Notes: generated by a model from the sequence alone, not told the origin. A stretch of 64,000 nt of DNA from Pseudoalteromonas sp. P1-25 (GCF_001401805.1 NZ_LKDW01000012.1:1-64000); one strand, 5' to 3'. Positions 16,956-26,436 are shown, counted from the stretch's first letter. Numbers and translations: made by a program.

Positions 16956-17927
16956 GTGCGTATCGGTTCATACCAACTTGAGAATAATGTAATAGTCGCG
17001 CCAATGGCAGGTATTACAGACAGACCATTTAGACAGCTTTGCCGCCGCTTAGGCGCAGGCTTGGCCGTGTCTGAAATGTTATCGTCAAACCCGAAGGTTT
17101 GGAAGACTGAAAAATCGATGAACCGTATGGATCACAGCGGCGAATCGGGTATACGCGCGGTGCAAATTGCAGGAGCAGATCCTGAGCTTATGGCGCAGGC
17201 CGCACAATTCAATGTTGCAAACGGTGCACAGATCATAGATATCAATATGGGGTGCCCAGCAAAAAAAGTGAACAAGAAACTCGCAGGCTCTGCCTTATTA
17301 CAGTTTCCTGAACTTGTGGAAGAGATAATTGATGCAGTAGTAAATGCTGTTGATATCCCGGTCACACTTAAAATCCGAACAGGATGGGATCAGGATAACC
17401 GTAATGGTGTAGAGATTGCGAGAATAGCTGAGCGTTATGGCATTGCATCACTTGCTGTACATGGGCGCACGCGCGCATGTATGTACAAAGGTGAAGCAGA
17501 ATATGCCACGATTAGGGATATAAAACGCTCAGTGTCGATACCTGTGGTTGCTAATGGTGATATTACATCACCAGAGAAGGCAAAGCAGGTTTTGGACTAT
17601 ACGGGTGCAGATGCCATTATGATTGGCCGAGCCGCCCAAGGTCGCCCTTGGATATTTAGGGAGATAGACCACTATTTGCGAACTGGAGAACACTTACCAC
17701 CACCTGCTATTTCAGAGGTGCGAAGTATTTTAATGGAGCATTTAGATAACCTCCATGCGTTTTACGGCGAGCCAATGGGAGCGCGAATCGCTCGCAAACA
17801 TGTATCTTGGTATTTGCAAACCCATGACAGTGACGGTCAGTTTAGGCGAGTATTTAATGCGCTCGACAACCCAAAAGCACAAGTTGACGCATTAACGCAA
17901 TACTTTAAAACACTAGCAGCTAACTAA
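16956..17927 (+). CDS. dusB: tRNA-dihydrouridine synthase B
   Basis: FMN-dependent reduction of uridine in tRNA. The GTG at 16956 gives [25 protein letters not shown], aligning with the E. coli start. TTG at 16947 is an alternative, closer to the AAGAGG site at about 16937-16942. From GTG the protein has 323 residues, with [10 protein letters not shown], the catalytic Cys in [23 protein letters not shown] and the phosphate-binding [10 protein letters not shown]. fis begins 19 nt after the stop, the conserved dusB-fis operon. Confidence 0.95.
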   Translation: MRIGSYQLENNVIVAPMAGITDRPFRQLCRRLGAGLAVSEMLSSNPKVWKTEKSMNRMDHSGESGIRAVQIAGADPELMAQAAQFNVANGAQIIDINMGCPAKKVNKKLAGSALLQFPELVEEIIDAVVNAVDIPVTLKIRTGWDQDNRNGVEIARIAERYGIASLAVHGRTRACMYKGEAEYATIRDIKRSVSIPVVANGDITSPEKAKQVLDYTGADAIMIGRAAQGRPWIFREIDHYLRTGEHLPPPAISEVRSILMEHLDNLHAFYGEPMGARIARKHVSWYLQTHDSDGQFRRVFNALDNPKAQVDALTQYFKTLAAN

Positions 17928-17946
17928 GAAAGAAAGAGATTAAATA

Positions 17947-18237
17947 ATGTTCGAACAAAACGTGACTTCTCCATTTATCACAAACCCTCATGTTCAGTCA
18001 CACGAGAAACCGCAGCCATTGCGTGATGCAGTAAAAAAAGCTGTTCACCACTATTTAAAGCAGCTTAACGGTCAAGATGTGCAAGACGTTTACGACCTTG
18101 TTCTTTCAGAGCTAGAAGCGCCATTACTTGAAGAAGTAATGACATACACACGTGGTAACCAAACTCGTGCGGCAATTTTACTAGGTATCAACCGCGGTAC
18201 TTTACGTAAAAAGCTTAAAAAATACGGCATGAACTAA
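17947..18237 (+). CDS. fis: DNA-binding protein Fis
   Basis: Nucleoid-associated activator of rRNA and tRNA promoters. The 96-residue product has the N-terminal activation region, a dimerisation helix ([10 protein letters not shown] type) and a C-terminal helix-turn-helix ([24 protein letters not shown]). It is co-transcribed with dusB. Its stop codon touches the first bases of a 162-bp palindromic element (18237-18398). Confidence 0.97.
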   Translation: MFEQNVTSPFITNPHVQSHEKPQPLRDAVKKAVHHYLKQLNGQDVQDVYDLVLSELEAPLLEEVMTYTRGNQTRAAILLGINRGTLRKKLKKYGMN

Positions 18238-18398
18238 TACCAATGATATTGAAAGCGTAAGCATTCTAACGAGCTAAACAAGCCCATAATGGCGTTAAAA
18301 ATTTCTTATGTAGAATAACTACACTGTAAAATTTTTGCCTTGTTATAGACTTGTTTTTCTATCGTTATAACTGCTTAGTAATCAAATACAATTGGTAT
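18237..18398. repeat. 162-bp palindromic MITE-like element
   Basis: The ends are ATACCAAT and ATTGGTAT. Both arms align for about 70 nt as an imperfect palindrome: the left arm carries TAAGCATTCTAACGAG, AAACAAG, CATAA and AAAAATTT, and the reverse complement of the right arm carries TAAGCAGTTATAACGA, AAACAAG, TATAA and AAAAATTTT. A small internal hairpin lies near 18310-18325. No open frame of note. It has the look of a non-autonomous mobile element or a structured intergenic repeat. Confidence 0.75.
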
Positions 18399-18403
18399 CA
18401 TGC

Positions 18404-18430
18404 AAAAAAGCACCTTTGGGTGCTTTTTTT
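18404..18430 (+). terminator. Terminator after fis
   Basis: AAAAAAGCACC and GGTGCTTTTTT form a perfect stem over TTTG, with a T-run. It sits directly after the palindromic element, which was therefore inserted between fis and its terminator. Confidence 0.9.
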
Positions 18431-18561
18431 ATACCTGTAATTCATTAACCAAATTGCAAAATGCTCACGCTTATTGGCGCTTTATAAGTCGTTTTTTGAG
18501 TAGTAATCAGTTAAAATGCCCGCTTCTAAGCTAGCTCATTAACTGAGGAAATCAAACTACA

Positions 18562-20148
18562 ATGGATACTCATCGTCCTATTCGTCGCGCACTTTTAAGT
18601 GTGTCTGATAAAACTGGTATTGTTGAATTTGCCCGCGCTCTAGAAGCGCAAGGTGTTGATATTTTATCAACTGGCGGTACCTGCAAACTACTTGCTGATA
18701 ACGGCATAAAAGTGACTGAAGTATCAGATCACACAGGTCATCCTGAAATTATGGATGGTCGCGTAAAAACTCTTCACCCTAAAATTCACGGCGGCATATT
18801 GGCGCGTCGCGGACAAGATGAAGGTGTAATGGCAGATAATAACATTTCAGCTATCGATATTGTTGTAGTTAACTTATACCCCTTTGCGAATACTGTCGCT
18901 CAAGAAAACTGCAGCCTTGAAGATGCCATTGAAAATATTGATATTGGTGGGCCTACAATGGTTCGTGCAGCCGCTAAAAACCACAAAGATGTAACGATTG
19001 TGGTAAACGCGAGCGATTACGACCGTGTTATTAGCGAAATGCAAAACAATAATGGTTCAACTACATATAAAACACGTTTTGACTTAGCCATTGCAGCGTA
19101 TGAGCACACTGCTCAGTACGATGGCATGATTGCTAACTACTTTGGCAAAATGGTGCCTGATTACACAGAAGAAGCCGCCGAAGAGTCTAAATTCCCTCGT
19201 ACTATCAATATGCAGTTCACTAAAAAGCAAGATATGCGTTACGGTGAAAACTCGCACCAAGATGCTGCTTTTTACGTTGAAAACGATGTAAGCGAAGCAT
19301 CCGTTGCAACAGCTACTCAGCTACAAGGTAAAGCCCTGTCGTTTAATAACATTGCAGATACCGACGCCGCACTTGAGTGTGTTAAAGAATTCGATGTACC
19401 TGCGTGTGTTATTGTTAAACACGCAAACCCGTGTGGCGTTTCAATTGGCGAAGATATTCTTAGTGCTTACGACCGCGCCTTTAAAACAGATCCAACCTCA
19501 GCGTTTGGTGGCATTATTGCCTTTAACCGCGAGCTTGATGCAAAAACAGCACAAGCCATTGTTGATCGCCAGTTTGTTGAAGTAATTATTGCCCCTAGCA
19601 TTTCAAGCGAAGCGGCAAAAATTGTTGAAGCTAAAAAGAATGTACGTTTATTAGCGTGTGGACAATGGAGTGGCAAAGCAACAGGCCACGACATTAAACG
19701 CGTAAACGGCGGTGTTTTAGTACAAGACCGCGACCTAGGCATGGTTACTCAAGGCGACTTAAAAGTTGTGTCTAAACGTCAGCCTTCTGAGCAAGAACTT
19801 AAAGATTTACTGTTTTGCTGGAAAGTGGCTAAGTTTGTTAAATCAAACGCGATTGTATATGCCCGCGACGGAATGACCATTGGCGTAGGCGCAGGTCAAA
19901 TGAGCCGTGTTTACTCCGCTAAAATAGCAGGTATTAAAGCCGCTGATGAAAACCTAGAAGTACCTGGTTCAGTGATGGCGTCGGATGCATTCTTCCCGTT
20001 CCGTGACGGCATAGATGCAGCTGCAGCGGCCGGTATTACAGCCGTAATACAACCAGGTGGCTCAATGCGCGATGAAGAAGTTATCGCCGCTGCTGACGAA
20101 GCTGGCATGGCAATGGTATTTACCGGCATGCGCCACTTCCGCCACTAA
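18562..20148 (+). CDS. purH: Bifunctional AICAR transformylase / IMP cyclohydrolase
   Basis: Catalyses the last two steps of IMP synthesis. The 528-residue protein has the N-terminal cyclohydrolase (MGS-like fold, [28 protein letters not shown]) and the C-terminal transformylase with KHANPCGVS and the [24 protein letters not shown] and FTGMRHFRH motifs. A GAGGAAA site lies upstream. No canonical PurR palindrome was recognised in the 130 nt upstream. Unlike E. coli purHD, purD does not follow directly. Confidence 0.98.
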   Translation: MDTHRPIRRALLSVSDKTGIVEFARALEAQGVDILSTGGTCKLLADNGIKVTEVSDHTGHPEIMDGRVKTLHPKIHGGILARRGQDEGVMADNNISAIDIVVVNLYPFANTVAQENCSLEDAIENIDIGGPTMVRAAAKNHKDVTIVVNASDYDRVISEMQNNNGSTTYKTRFDLAIAAYEHTAQYDGMIANYFGKMVPDYTEEAAEESKFPRTINMQFTKKQDMRYGENSHQDAAFYVENDVSEASVATATQLQGKALSFNNIADTDAALECVKEFDVPACVIVKHANPCGVSIGEDILSAYDRAFKTDPTSAFGGIIAFNRELDAKTAQAIVDRQFVEVIIAPSISSEAAKIVEAKKNVRLLACGQWSGKATGHDIKRVNGGVLVQDRDLGMVTQGDLKVVSKRQPSEQELKDLLFCWKVAKFVKSNAIVYARDGMTIGVGAGQMSRVYSAKIAGIKAADENLEVPGSVMASDAFFPFRDGIDAAAAAGITAVIQPGGSMRDEEVIAAADEAGMAMVFTGMRHFRH

Positions 20149-20154
20149 TCACAC

Positions 20155-20185
20155 AAAGGGTTAAACACAGCGTTTAGCCCTTTTT
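20155..20185 (+). terminator. Terminator after purH
   Basis: AAAGGGTTAAAC pairs with GTTTAGCCCTTT (one G-U pair) over a 5-nt loop, followed by TTTTT-rich sequence. It separates purH from the methyltransferase-like gene. Confidence 0.82.
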
Positions 20186-20245
20186 GTTTGCAATCAATTC
20201 ACGTATTCTGATTCAACACCTATATAAAATGTTAAGGAACAAACG

Positions 20246-21067
20246 ATGAAATTTGCACTAAAGTCACTACTTGTTGCCTCGCTTGCGCTTACATCAACTA
20301 TGGCACTTAGCCATAACCATGAGTCAAGCCTTAGCCATGCTATTCAATCAAGTGAGCGCAGCGCTAAAAATAGCGCCCGCGATGAATACCGTCACCCTGA
20401 GCAAACTCTGGCATTTTTTGGTTTTAAACCAACAATGACCGTGGTTGAAATTGCGCCAGGCGGTGGGTGGTACAGTGAAATATTAGCACCAGCACTTAAA
20501 GAGCAAGGCCTATATTACGCTGCGCACTTTCCGAGTGATTCATCGGTGGGATATTACCAACGCTCACTGGCCAACTTTAAGAAAAAAGTGGCCGAAGATG
20601 AGCGTTTTAGCAAAGTAAAAATTTCTGAATTTGCTCCTCTAACGCACACTGATATTGCCCCAGCCGGTACTGCCGACATGGTACTAACCTTTCGCAATGT
20701 ACATAACTGGTACATGGGTAAAGACACTGAAGGTGCATTAAGCGCGTTTAAATCTTTTTATAAAGCGTTAAAACCAGGTGGCGTATTAGGTGTAGTTGAA
20801 CACCGCTTAGATGAGAGCCGTGCTGATGAGGATCAAAAATCAACTGGCTACATGAAGCAAAGCTACGTCATCGATTTAGCTAAAAAAGCTGGGTTTGAAT
20901 TAGTTGCAACAAGTGAGATTAACGCGAATCCAAAAGATACAGCCGATCACCCTAAAGGGGTATGGACGCTTCCACCAAGCTTACGCCTTGGCGAGCAAGA
21001 TGCCGATAAATACAAAGCTATTGGTGAAAGCGACCGTATGACGCTGAAATTTAAAAAACCGCTTTAA
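20246..21067 (+). CDS. Exported class I SAM-dependent methyltransferase-like protein
   Basis: A 273-residue protein with a clear signal peptide (MKFALKSLLVASLALTSTMALS, cleavage near residue 22), then a methyltransferase-fold domain: VVEIAPGGGWYSEILAPAL (about 72-90) is the SAM-binding motif I, followed by MVLTFRNVHNW and LKPGGVLGVVEHR. It belongs to the predicted methyltransferase group with periplasmic signal sequences. The acceptor is unknown, and SAM is not known to be available in the periplasm, so the activity is uncertain. It lies between purH and purD; purD starts 16 nt after the stop, so the two are probably co-transcribed. Confidence 0.85.
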   Translation: MKFALKSLLVASLALTSTMALSHNHESSLSHAIQSSERSAKNSARDEYRHPEQTLAFFGFKPTMTVVEIAPGGGWYSEILAPALKEQGLYYAAHFPSDSSVGYYQRSLANFKKKVAEDERFSKVKISEFAPLTHTDIAPAGTADMVLTFRNVHNWYMGKDTEGALSAFKSFYKALKPGGVLGVVEHRLDESRADEDQKSTGYMKQSYVIDLAKKAGFELVATSEINANPKDTADHPKGVWTLPPSLRLGEQDADKYKAIGESDRMTLKFKKPL

Positions 21068-21083
21068 ATAGGAATATTTCGCC

Positions 21084-22367
21084 ATGAATGTATTAGTCAT
21101 TGGCAGTGGCGGCCGTGAACACGCACTTGCGTTTAAGGCCGCTCAAAACAGTAAAGTAAACACCGTATTTGTAGCACCAGGTAATGCTGGTACTGCACTT
21201 GAGCCAAAATTAGAGAACGTTGCAATTAACGTTGAAGACCTAGATGGCCTATTACACTTTGCGCAACAAAACAATGTAGTACTTACTATTGTGGGCCCTG
21301 AAGTTCCGCTTGTACTGGGTGTAGTAGATAAGTTCCGTGAACACGGTCTCGCTATTTTTGGCCCAACAGCCGGCGCAGCACAGCTAGAAGGCTCTAAGTC
21401 GTTTACTAAAGACTTTTTAGCTCGCCATGCAATCCCAACCGCTGATTACCAAACGTTTGAACAAATTGACCCTGCCCTTGCTTATTTAAAAGAAAAAGGC
21501 GCGCCAATTGTAATAAAAGCAGATGGCCTAGCGGCTGGTAAAGGTGTGATTGTAGCAATGAACGAGCGTGAAGCTGAAGACGCTATTCGCGATATGCTGG
21601 CAGGTAATGCGTTTGGCGAAGCTGGCAGCCGTGTTGTAATCGAAGAGTTTTTAGAAGGCGAAGAAGCTTCTTTTATTGTTATGGTTGATGGTAAAAATAT
21701 TTTGCCATTTGCAACAAGCCAAGATCATAAACGCGCCTACAATGGTGACAAAGGGCCAAATACTGGCGGCATGGGCGCGTACTCACCGGCACCTGTCGTA
21801 ACCGACGAGATCCACCAGCGTATTATGAACGAAGTCATCGTTCCTACCGTTGAAGGAATGGCAAGCGAAGGCCACCCTTACACTGGTTTTTTATACGCAG
21901 GTTTAATGATTGATGCCCAGGGCACACCTAAAGTGATTGAGTACAACTGCCGCTTTGGAGACCCTGAAACACAACCTATGATGCTTCGTCTTAAATCAGA
22001 CTTAGTTGAGCTTGTTGAAGCGGCTAACCGCGAAGAGCTTGATAAAACAACCATTGAGTTTGACCCGCGCGCAGCCGTAGGTGTTGTACTTGCCGCTAAA
22101 GGCTACCCAGGTGATTACCCTAAAGGTGATGCAATATCAGGCCTTAAAGTTAACTACCCTGCCGATGAAAAAGTATTTCATGCAGGTACTAAGCAAGCGG
22201 GCGAAAACGTTGTCACCGCAGGTGGACGTGTATTATGTGCAACGGCACTTGGCAATACCGTTACCGAGGCGCAGCAACGTGCATACGAGCTTGTAAAACA
22301 AATTAGCTGGGAAGGTATGGAGTACCGCACCGATATAGCTTACAGAGCAATTGCTCGCGAGCAGTAG
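21084..22367 (+). CDS. purD: Phosphoribosylamine-glycine ligase
   Basis: Second step of purine synthesis, joining phosphoribosylamine and glycine with ATP. The 427-residue ATP-grasp protein starts MNVLVIGSGGREHAL and shows the family segments VGPEVPLVLGVVD, KADGLAAGKGV, SQDHKRAYNGDKGPNTGGMGAYSP (in parts) and YNCRFGDPETQ. It follows the exported methyltransferase-like gene by 16 nt and is separated from purH by that gene and a terminator. Confidence 0.98.
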   Translation: MNVLVIGSGGREHALAFKAAQNSKVNTVFVAPGNAGTALEPKLENVAINVEDLDGLLHFAQQNNVVLTIVGPEVPLVLGVVDKFREHGLAIFGPTAGAAQLEGSKSFTKDFLARHAIPTADYQTFEQIDPALAYLKEKGAPIVIKADGLAAGKGVIVAMNEREAEDAIRDMLAGNAFGEAGSRVVIEEFLEGEEASFIVMVDGKNILPFATSQDHKRAYNGDKGPNTGGMGAYSPAPVVTDEIHQRIMNEVIVPTVEGMASEGHPYTGFLYAGLMIDAQGTPKVIEYNCRFGDPETQPMMLRLKSDLVELVEAANREELDKTTIEFDPRAAVGVVLAAKGYPGDYPKGDAISGLKVNYPADEKVFHAGTKQAGENVVTAGGRVLCATALGNTVTEAQQRAYELVKQISWEGMEYRTDIAYRAIAREQ

Positions 22368-22420
22368 CCTGTAACTAAATTATTGGTTTAACTTAGAGCT
22401 TGCTTATCTTTATAGGTTAA

Positions 22421-22586
22421 ATTTGCAGCAGCATGTTTGGTATTTAGGCAAGGCAGCGCCTATGTAATGTGGTTATTCCCCATAAATAGGCGATAACGAG
22501 GAATAAATGCCAAACATGCGCTGCCCAAAGGGTTTGACTTAATCCACTAGGTTACAAACCTCACGCCGCGATTAAATTATCTCTAG
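22421..22586 (-). repeat. Dispersed structured repeat, copy B
   Basis: Reverse-complement counterpart of the repeat at 3-250, without the 80-nt interruption. The core 22428-22524 is bounded by GCAGCATGTTTGG and CCAAACATGCGCTGC; a second inner inverted repeat pairs CGCCTAT with ATAAATAGGCG. It lies just after purD. The two copies face each other across 22 kb. Confidence 0.8.
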
Positions 22587-22634
22587 GATAAACAAATTTT
22601 AATCCTGAAAGGTCAGCAGGCCCTAAAAATTTAA

Positions 22635-22667
22635 CTAAAAAAGCGCAGTTTATATGCGCTTTTTTAG
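22635..22667 (+). terminator. Terminator downstream of purD
   Basis: CTAAAAAAGCGCA and TGCGCTTTTTTAG pair perfectly over a 7-nt loop. It lies after repeat copy B and 40 nt before the next gene. Confidence 0.88.
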
Positions 22668-22706
22668 TGCTACACTAATTAAAAGAGTTATTACAAGTAT
22701 ACAACG

Positions 22707-25247
22707 TTGGAAACGAAAACTTTACGTTATCATGCCACGGCCTTAGCCATACTGATTTTCATATTATATATTATTAGCACACTCGCTTCTAACCTAGTAG
22801 TGCCGACTCGTTATACCATCGATAAAACCACACCTGTATATTTAGACTTTGCTTACTATATAGATGAGAGTAAATCTCACACGCTAAACGATATTATTTT
22901 AAATCCTAATTTGCTCACCCACCAATCGCTGAGCGATATTCCGTGGAGCTTTAAGCAGCAAAACTATTGGCTATTTATAGACCTTGAAAATAAAAGTTTA
23001 GATACTCAAGACATTGTTGCTCATTTTGATAACCCCATGGTTGATCACTTAAGCGTGTATCGATTAAATAAAAGAAATGAGCTTATAGAAAGCTATAAAT
23101 TAGGTGATAAAGTAAAGTCTCTCACGCTTTTCCAATATAGCGTACCGCATATACGTTTTGCACTTGAGAGTAAAACAACAGAGCGCTTAGCCATTAAAAT
23201 TGATACAACGGGGATTAGCAAAACCCCTATTAATTTGTATCGCCATAAAGAATTTGTTGATTTAGTTCGCTCGCAAACCGGTATTTGGGGCATATTTGCA
23301 GGCGTGCTACTAATGGCCGCCCTGTATAATTTAGTGCTTTATTTTGGAATTAAAGACCGCGTTTATTTAGTTTATATAGGCTATATCATTAGTGCGCTGT
23401 GTTTAATGGGCATTGTAATGGGCTTTGGCTTTTATTTATGGCCCCTAGAGTGGCAATTGTATCTGCACGAAAAAGTAATTTTTTCAAACTACTCAATGGC
23501 CTTCTTTACCCTCGCCTTTTGCACCATGTTTTTACGCTACCACAAAGATAAATGTTGGCGCTATAAAATGAGTAAAGCGCTACTTACTCTAATATTTTTA
23601 TTAGCATTAATTACATTATTCATACCCGAGTACATTGCAGCGCCGCTGTTTTTTTGTGTGCTAAGCCTGTTGTACATCATGTGCGCTATTTTGATTTACA
23701 ATAAACTACGCACGGGCTTTAGGTGGGCGAAGTTTTATGTTTTTTCGTGGGTTCCTCTCATTGTTGGCGCAGCAATACAGCCATTAGAGTTAACCGGCTT
23801 TTTGGATTATAGTTTTGCGATTCGTCACGCGTTTTTAGTGGCAATTTTGTGTGAAGTTATTTTAATGGCTATGGCGCTTGCCGATAGAGTGCGCTATCAG
23901 CGCGAGCGCGCGCTTTATCATGCTACACATACTCAGCAAACTAAATTACTTAACAGTGCCAAATTAAAACAAGCGTTTATGAGCTTACAAGCACAAGGGC
24001 GTAATACCACCCTATGCTTGATTAAAATTCGCCACTTTAATTCGCTCAACACAATAATTACCCCATCACAGGGCTACACGTTAATAAAGCACGTGGCTAA
24101 GCAAATAGAGTTAGAGCTTAGCCATGAGCGGGAATTTACCAGCCTCGACATAGACTTTAATAACAGTCCCCGCTTAGCCGATCTAGGCAGCGGGATATTT
24201 GCCTGCATATCGACTAAGAACCAAAATCAGCAATCTCTTGAAGGGGCTTTAATTAAAGTGATTAATAGCCTGCCAAAGCAATACGAAATTCAAGGGCTAA
24301 ACTTACAACTGACCTATAACATAGGCATTAGTAATGCTGCCAAAAATGACGATTTTGAATATTGGACAAAACGGGGTTATTTAGCGCTTAAAAAAGCCAA
24401 GAGTAGTAACGATTTAGTCGTCAGCGCCTCTAATAACAGTAATATATTAATGGATGTAGCATTAGCGGCTAAATTACAAAAAGCGATTAAAGACAACCAA
24501 CTAGCGCTATATTACCAACCCCAAATAGGGCTTAAATTCAATCAAGTCAGTGGCGCCGAAGCGTTGCTGCGTTGGCCTGATCCCGCTTTTAAAGGTGTCT
24601 CTATAGAGGAGCTAATTACCCTTGCTGAACACACAGGTATAATTAATGAGCTCACCTTATGGGTTATTGAGCAGGCCTGTAAAGATATTATTAAACTAAC
24701 GGAGCAAGGCTATAAAGACCACCCTATTAGCGTAAACTTAAGTGCTAAAAACCTGTCAATTAAAAACCTAGCTGAAAAAGTAGAAAACATTCTTATAAAA
24801 TACCAAGTTCCGCCACAGTTACTTAAGTTTGAGTTAACGGAGTCGGCTCTCGTTGATAGCCACGAAGCGCTTATTTCATTAGTTAATGAACTATCAGATT
24901 TAGGGGTACGGGTAGTGCTTGATGACTTTGGCACTGGCTATTCATCATTAAGCTATTTGGTAAATTACCGCTTTACAGAGCTTAAAGTAGATAAATCATT
25001 TGTATTTGATTTAACAAATAACACCGCCAATAAAGTGATTGTGCAAACCGCTATAGACATGGCACATAACCTAGGGCTATCTATCACCATGGAAGGCATA
25101 GAAACCCAAGATGTACACCACTTATTAAAAGAGATGGGCGCAGACAGAGCACAGGGTTACTTATACGCAAAACCCCTGCCCTATGATGACTATTTACACT
25201 TCTTAAAAAGCCAATACAGTTTAAAGATGTTAAACTCCACGTTTTAA
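22707..25247 (+). CDS. Membrane c-di-GMP phosphodiesterase (7TM-DISM, degenerate GGDEF, EAL)
   Basis: An 846-residue signalling protein. After an N-terminal membrane segment (about 12-30) comes a periplasmic DISM-type sensor domain (to about 190), seven membrane segments (about 195-400), a GGDEF-fold domain and an EAL domain. The GGDEF site reads LGSGIFA, so cyclase activity is unlikely. The EAL domain keeps its catalytic set (AEALLRW, NLSAKNLS, ELTES, DDFGTGYSS, KVDKSF, MEGIE), so it should hydrolyse c-di-GMP. The only plausible start is TTG at 22707; the next in-frame Met is far inside. The ligand is unknown. Confidence 0.88.
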   Translation: METKTLRYHATALAILIFILYIISTLASNLVVPTRYTIDKTTPVYLDFAYYIDESKSHTLNDIILNPNLLTHQSLSDIPWSFKQQNYWLFIDLENKSLDTQDIVAHFDNPMVDHLSVYRLNKRNELIESYKLGDKVKSLTLFQYSVPHIRFALESKTTERLAIKIDTTGISKTPINLYRHKEFVDLVRSQTGIWGIFAGVLLMAALYNLVLYFGIKDRVYLVYIGYIISALCLMGIVMGFGFYLWPLEWQLYLHEKVIFSNYSMAFFTLAFCTMFLRYHKDKCWRYKMSKALLTLIFLLALITLFIPEYIAAPLFFCVLSLLYIMCAILIYNKLRTGFRWAKFYVFSWVPLIVGAAIQPLELTGFLDYSFAIRHAFLVAILCEVILMAMALADRVRYQRERALYHATHTQQTKLLNSAKLKQAFMSLQAQGRNTTLCLIKIRHFNSLNTIITPSQGYTLIKHVAKQIELELSHEREFTSLDIDFNNSPRLADLGSGIFACISTKNQNQQSLEGALIKVINSLPKQYEIQGLNLQLTYNIGISNAAKNDDFEYWTKRGYLALKKAKSSNDLVVSASNNSNILMDVALAAKLQKAIKDNQLALYYQPQIGLKFNQVSGAEALLRWPDPAFKGVSIEELITLAEHTGIINELTLWVIEQACKDIIKLTEQGYKDHPISVNLSAKNLSIKNLAEKVENILIKYQVPPQLLKFELTESALVDSHEALISLVNELSDLGVRVVLDDFGTGYSSLSYLVNYRFTELKVDKSFVFDLTNNTANKVIVQTAIDMAHNLGLSITMEGIETQDVHHLLKEMGADRAQGYLYAKPLPYDDYLHFLKSQYSLKMLNSTF

Positions 25248-25275
25248 TATCAACATCTTTAGGGGCCAAGTAAAG

Positions 25276-26085
25276 ATGCAAGGCACTTTGCGTAAACTAA
25301 AATCGAGCTTAACAGAACCGGTTCAATATCACCTTCCTGTGGGCGACAACTTAATCGACCTAAACGCACTCATTGGTAAAGAGTTAACGCTTACATTTAG
25401 CGGTACTATTTTATGCTCAAACTGTGGCAAAAAAACTAAAAAGAGTTACTCGCAAGGCCACTGTTTTGTATGTATGCGTAAGCTTGCTAGCTGCGATATG
25501 TGTATTATGAAGCCAGAAACCTGCCATTACGATCAAGGCACTTGTCGCGAGCCGCAGTGGGGCGAAGAAAACTGCATGATTCCTCACTACGTTTATTTAG
25601 CCAATACCTCTGGCCTTAAAGTAGGTATTACCCGTCATACTCAAATACCGACACGTTGGGTTGATCAGGGTGCCACTCAAGCCTTACCTATTTTTAAAGT
25701 ACAAACACGTTTGCAATCAGGCTTAGTGGAGGTGGCTTTGGCTGAGTTTATCGCCGACAAAACCAATTGGCGTAATATGCTAAAAGGCCAAAACGAAGAA
25801 ATTGACTTAAAAGCCGCTGCGGCTGAGCTTATCCCGCAAATTAGCGATAAATTAAATGAGTTAAGCGAGTTATTTGGTGCCACAGCTATAGAGCAACTTG
25901 ATGAAGACGTGGTTGACTTAAACTTTCCGGTGACAGAGTACCCCACTAAAATTAGCTCGTTTAATTTTGATAAAAACCCAGTAGTAAGCGGTGTGCTCCA
26001 AGGTATAAAAGGTCAGTACTTAATTTTTGATACAGGCGTAATTAATGTACGTAAATTTACTTCATATGAGGTAACAGTAGGGTAA
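25276..26085 (+). CDS. DUF2797 family protein
   Basis: A 269-residue protein of the DUF2797 family. The N-terminal half has a cysteine-rich region (CSNCGKKTKKSYSQGHCFVC and following Cys residues, about residues 46-90) that probably binds zinc, then a GIY-YIG-like stretch (HYVYLANTSGLKVGITR, about 107-123). Function is not established. It is followed after 2 nt by the next gene, so the two are translationally linked. It is 28 nt downstream of the EAL protein gene. Confidence 0.82.
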   Translation: MQGTLRKLKSSLTEPVQYHLPVGDNLIDLNALIGKELTLTFSGTILCSNCGKKTKKSYSQGHCFVCMRKLASCDMCIMKPETCHYDQGTCREPQWGEENCMIPHYVYLANTSGLKVGITRHTQIPTRWVDQGATQALPIFKVQTRLQSGLVEVALAEFIADKTNWRNMLKGQNEEIDLKAAAAELIPQISDKLNELSELFGATAIEQLDEDVVDLNFPVTEYPTKISSFNFDKNPVVSGVLQGIKGQYLIFDTGVINVRKFTSYEVTVG

Positions 26086-26087
26086 CT

Positions 26088-26381
26088 ATGCTAAACAGCT
26101 TTCCACAGTTATTAATTGTTTATAATGAGCTTGAAATAGCACGCGATAAACAAGAGCAACAAGCGTGTTTGCACAGCGTAACACAAAGTGAGCTTAGTAA
26201 TGTGCGTGTGCTGAATAAGCAAGGCGAATACGTTGACCTACAAGGCGCTGCATGTAAGCCCCTTAATGAAGAGCAACTTGCGCAGCTGGTAACCACTTAT
26301 TTGTTAAATGAAGGGCAATGCTGCCTTGGCAAAATTAAAACCCTTAATACCAAGCAGGCGTTTGATTTACTAGGTTTATAA
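26088..26381 (+). CDS. Small conserved hypothetical protein
   Basis: A 97-residue protein, acidic and without signal or membrane segments. I do not recognise the family with confidence; a DUF4144-like small protein is one possibility from memory. The tight 2-nt linkage to the DUF2797 gene suggests a shared role. Its 3' end converges on the histone deacetylase-like gene through a palindromic sequence. Confidence 0.7.
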   Translation: MLNSFPQLLIVYNELEIARDKQEQQACLHSVTQSELSNVRVLNKQGEYVDLQGAACKPLNEEQLAQLVTTYLLNEGQCCLGKIKTLNTKQAFDLLGL

Positions 26382-26396
26382 CCCTCAGCCTTTGTT

Positions 26397-26436
26397 ATAC
26401 CAATTCGCTTAATTATTAATTATTTCAAATTGGTAT
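26397..26436. repeat. 40-bp palindrome with ATACCAATT ends
   Basis: ATACCAATT (26397-26405) and AATTGGTAT (26428-26436) enclose an AT-rich centre that continues the symmetry imperfectly. The termini are the same as those of the 162-bp element at 18237-18398. It lies between two convergent genes and may also act as a weak bidirectional terminator. Confidence 0.65.
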
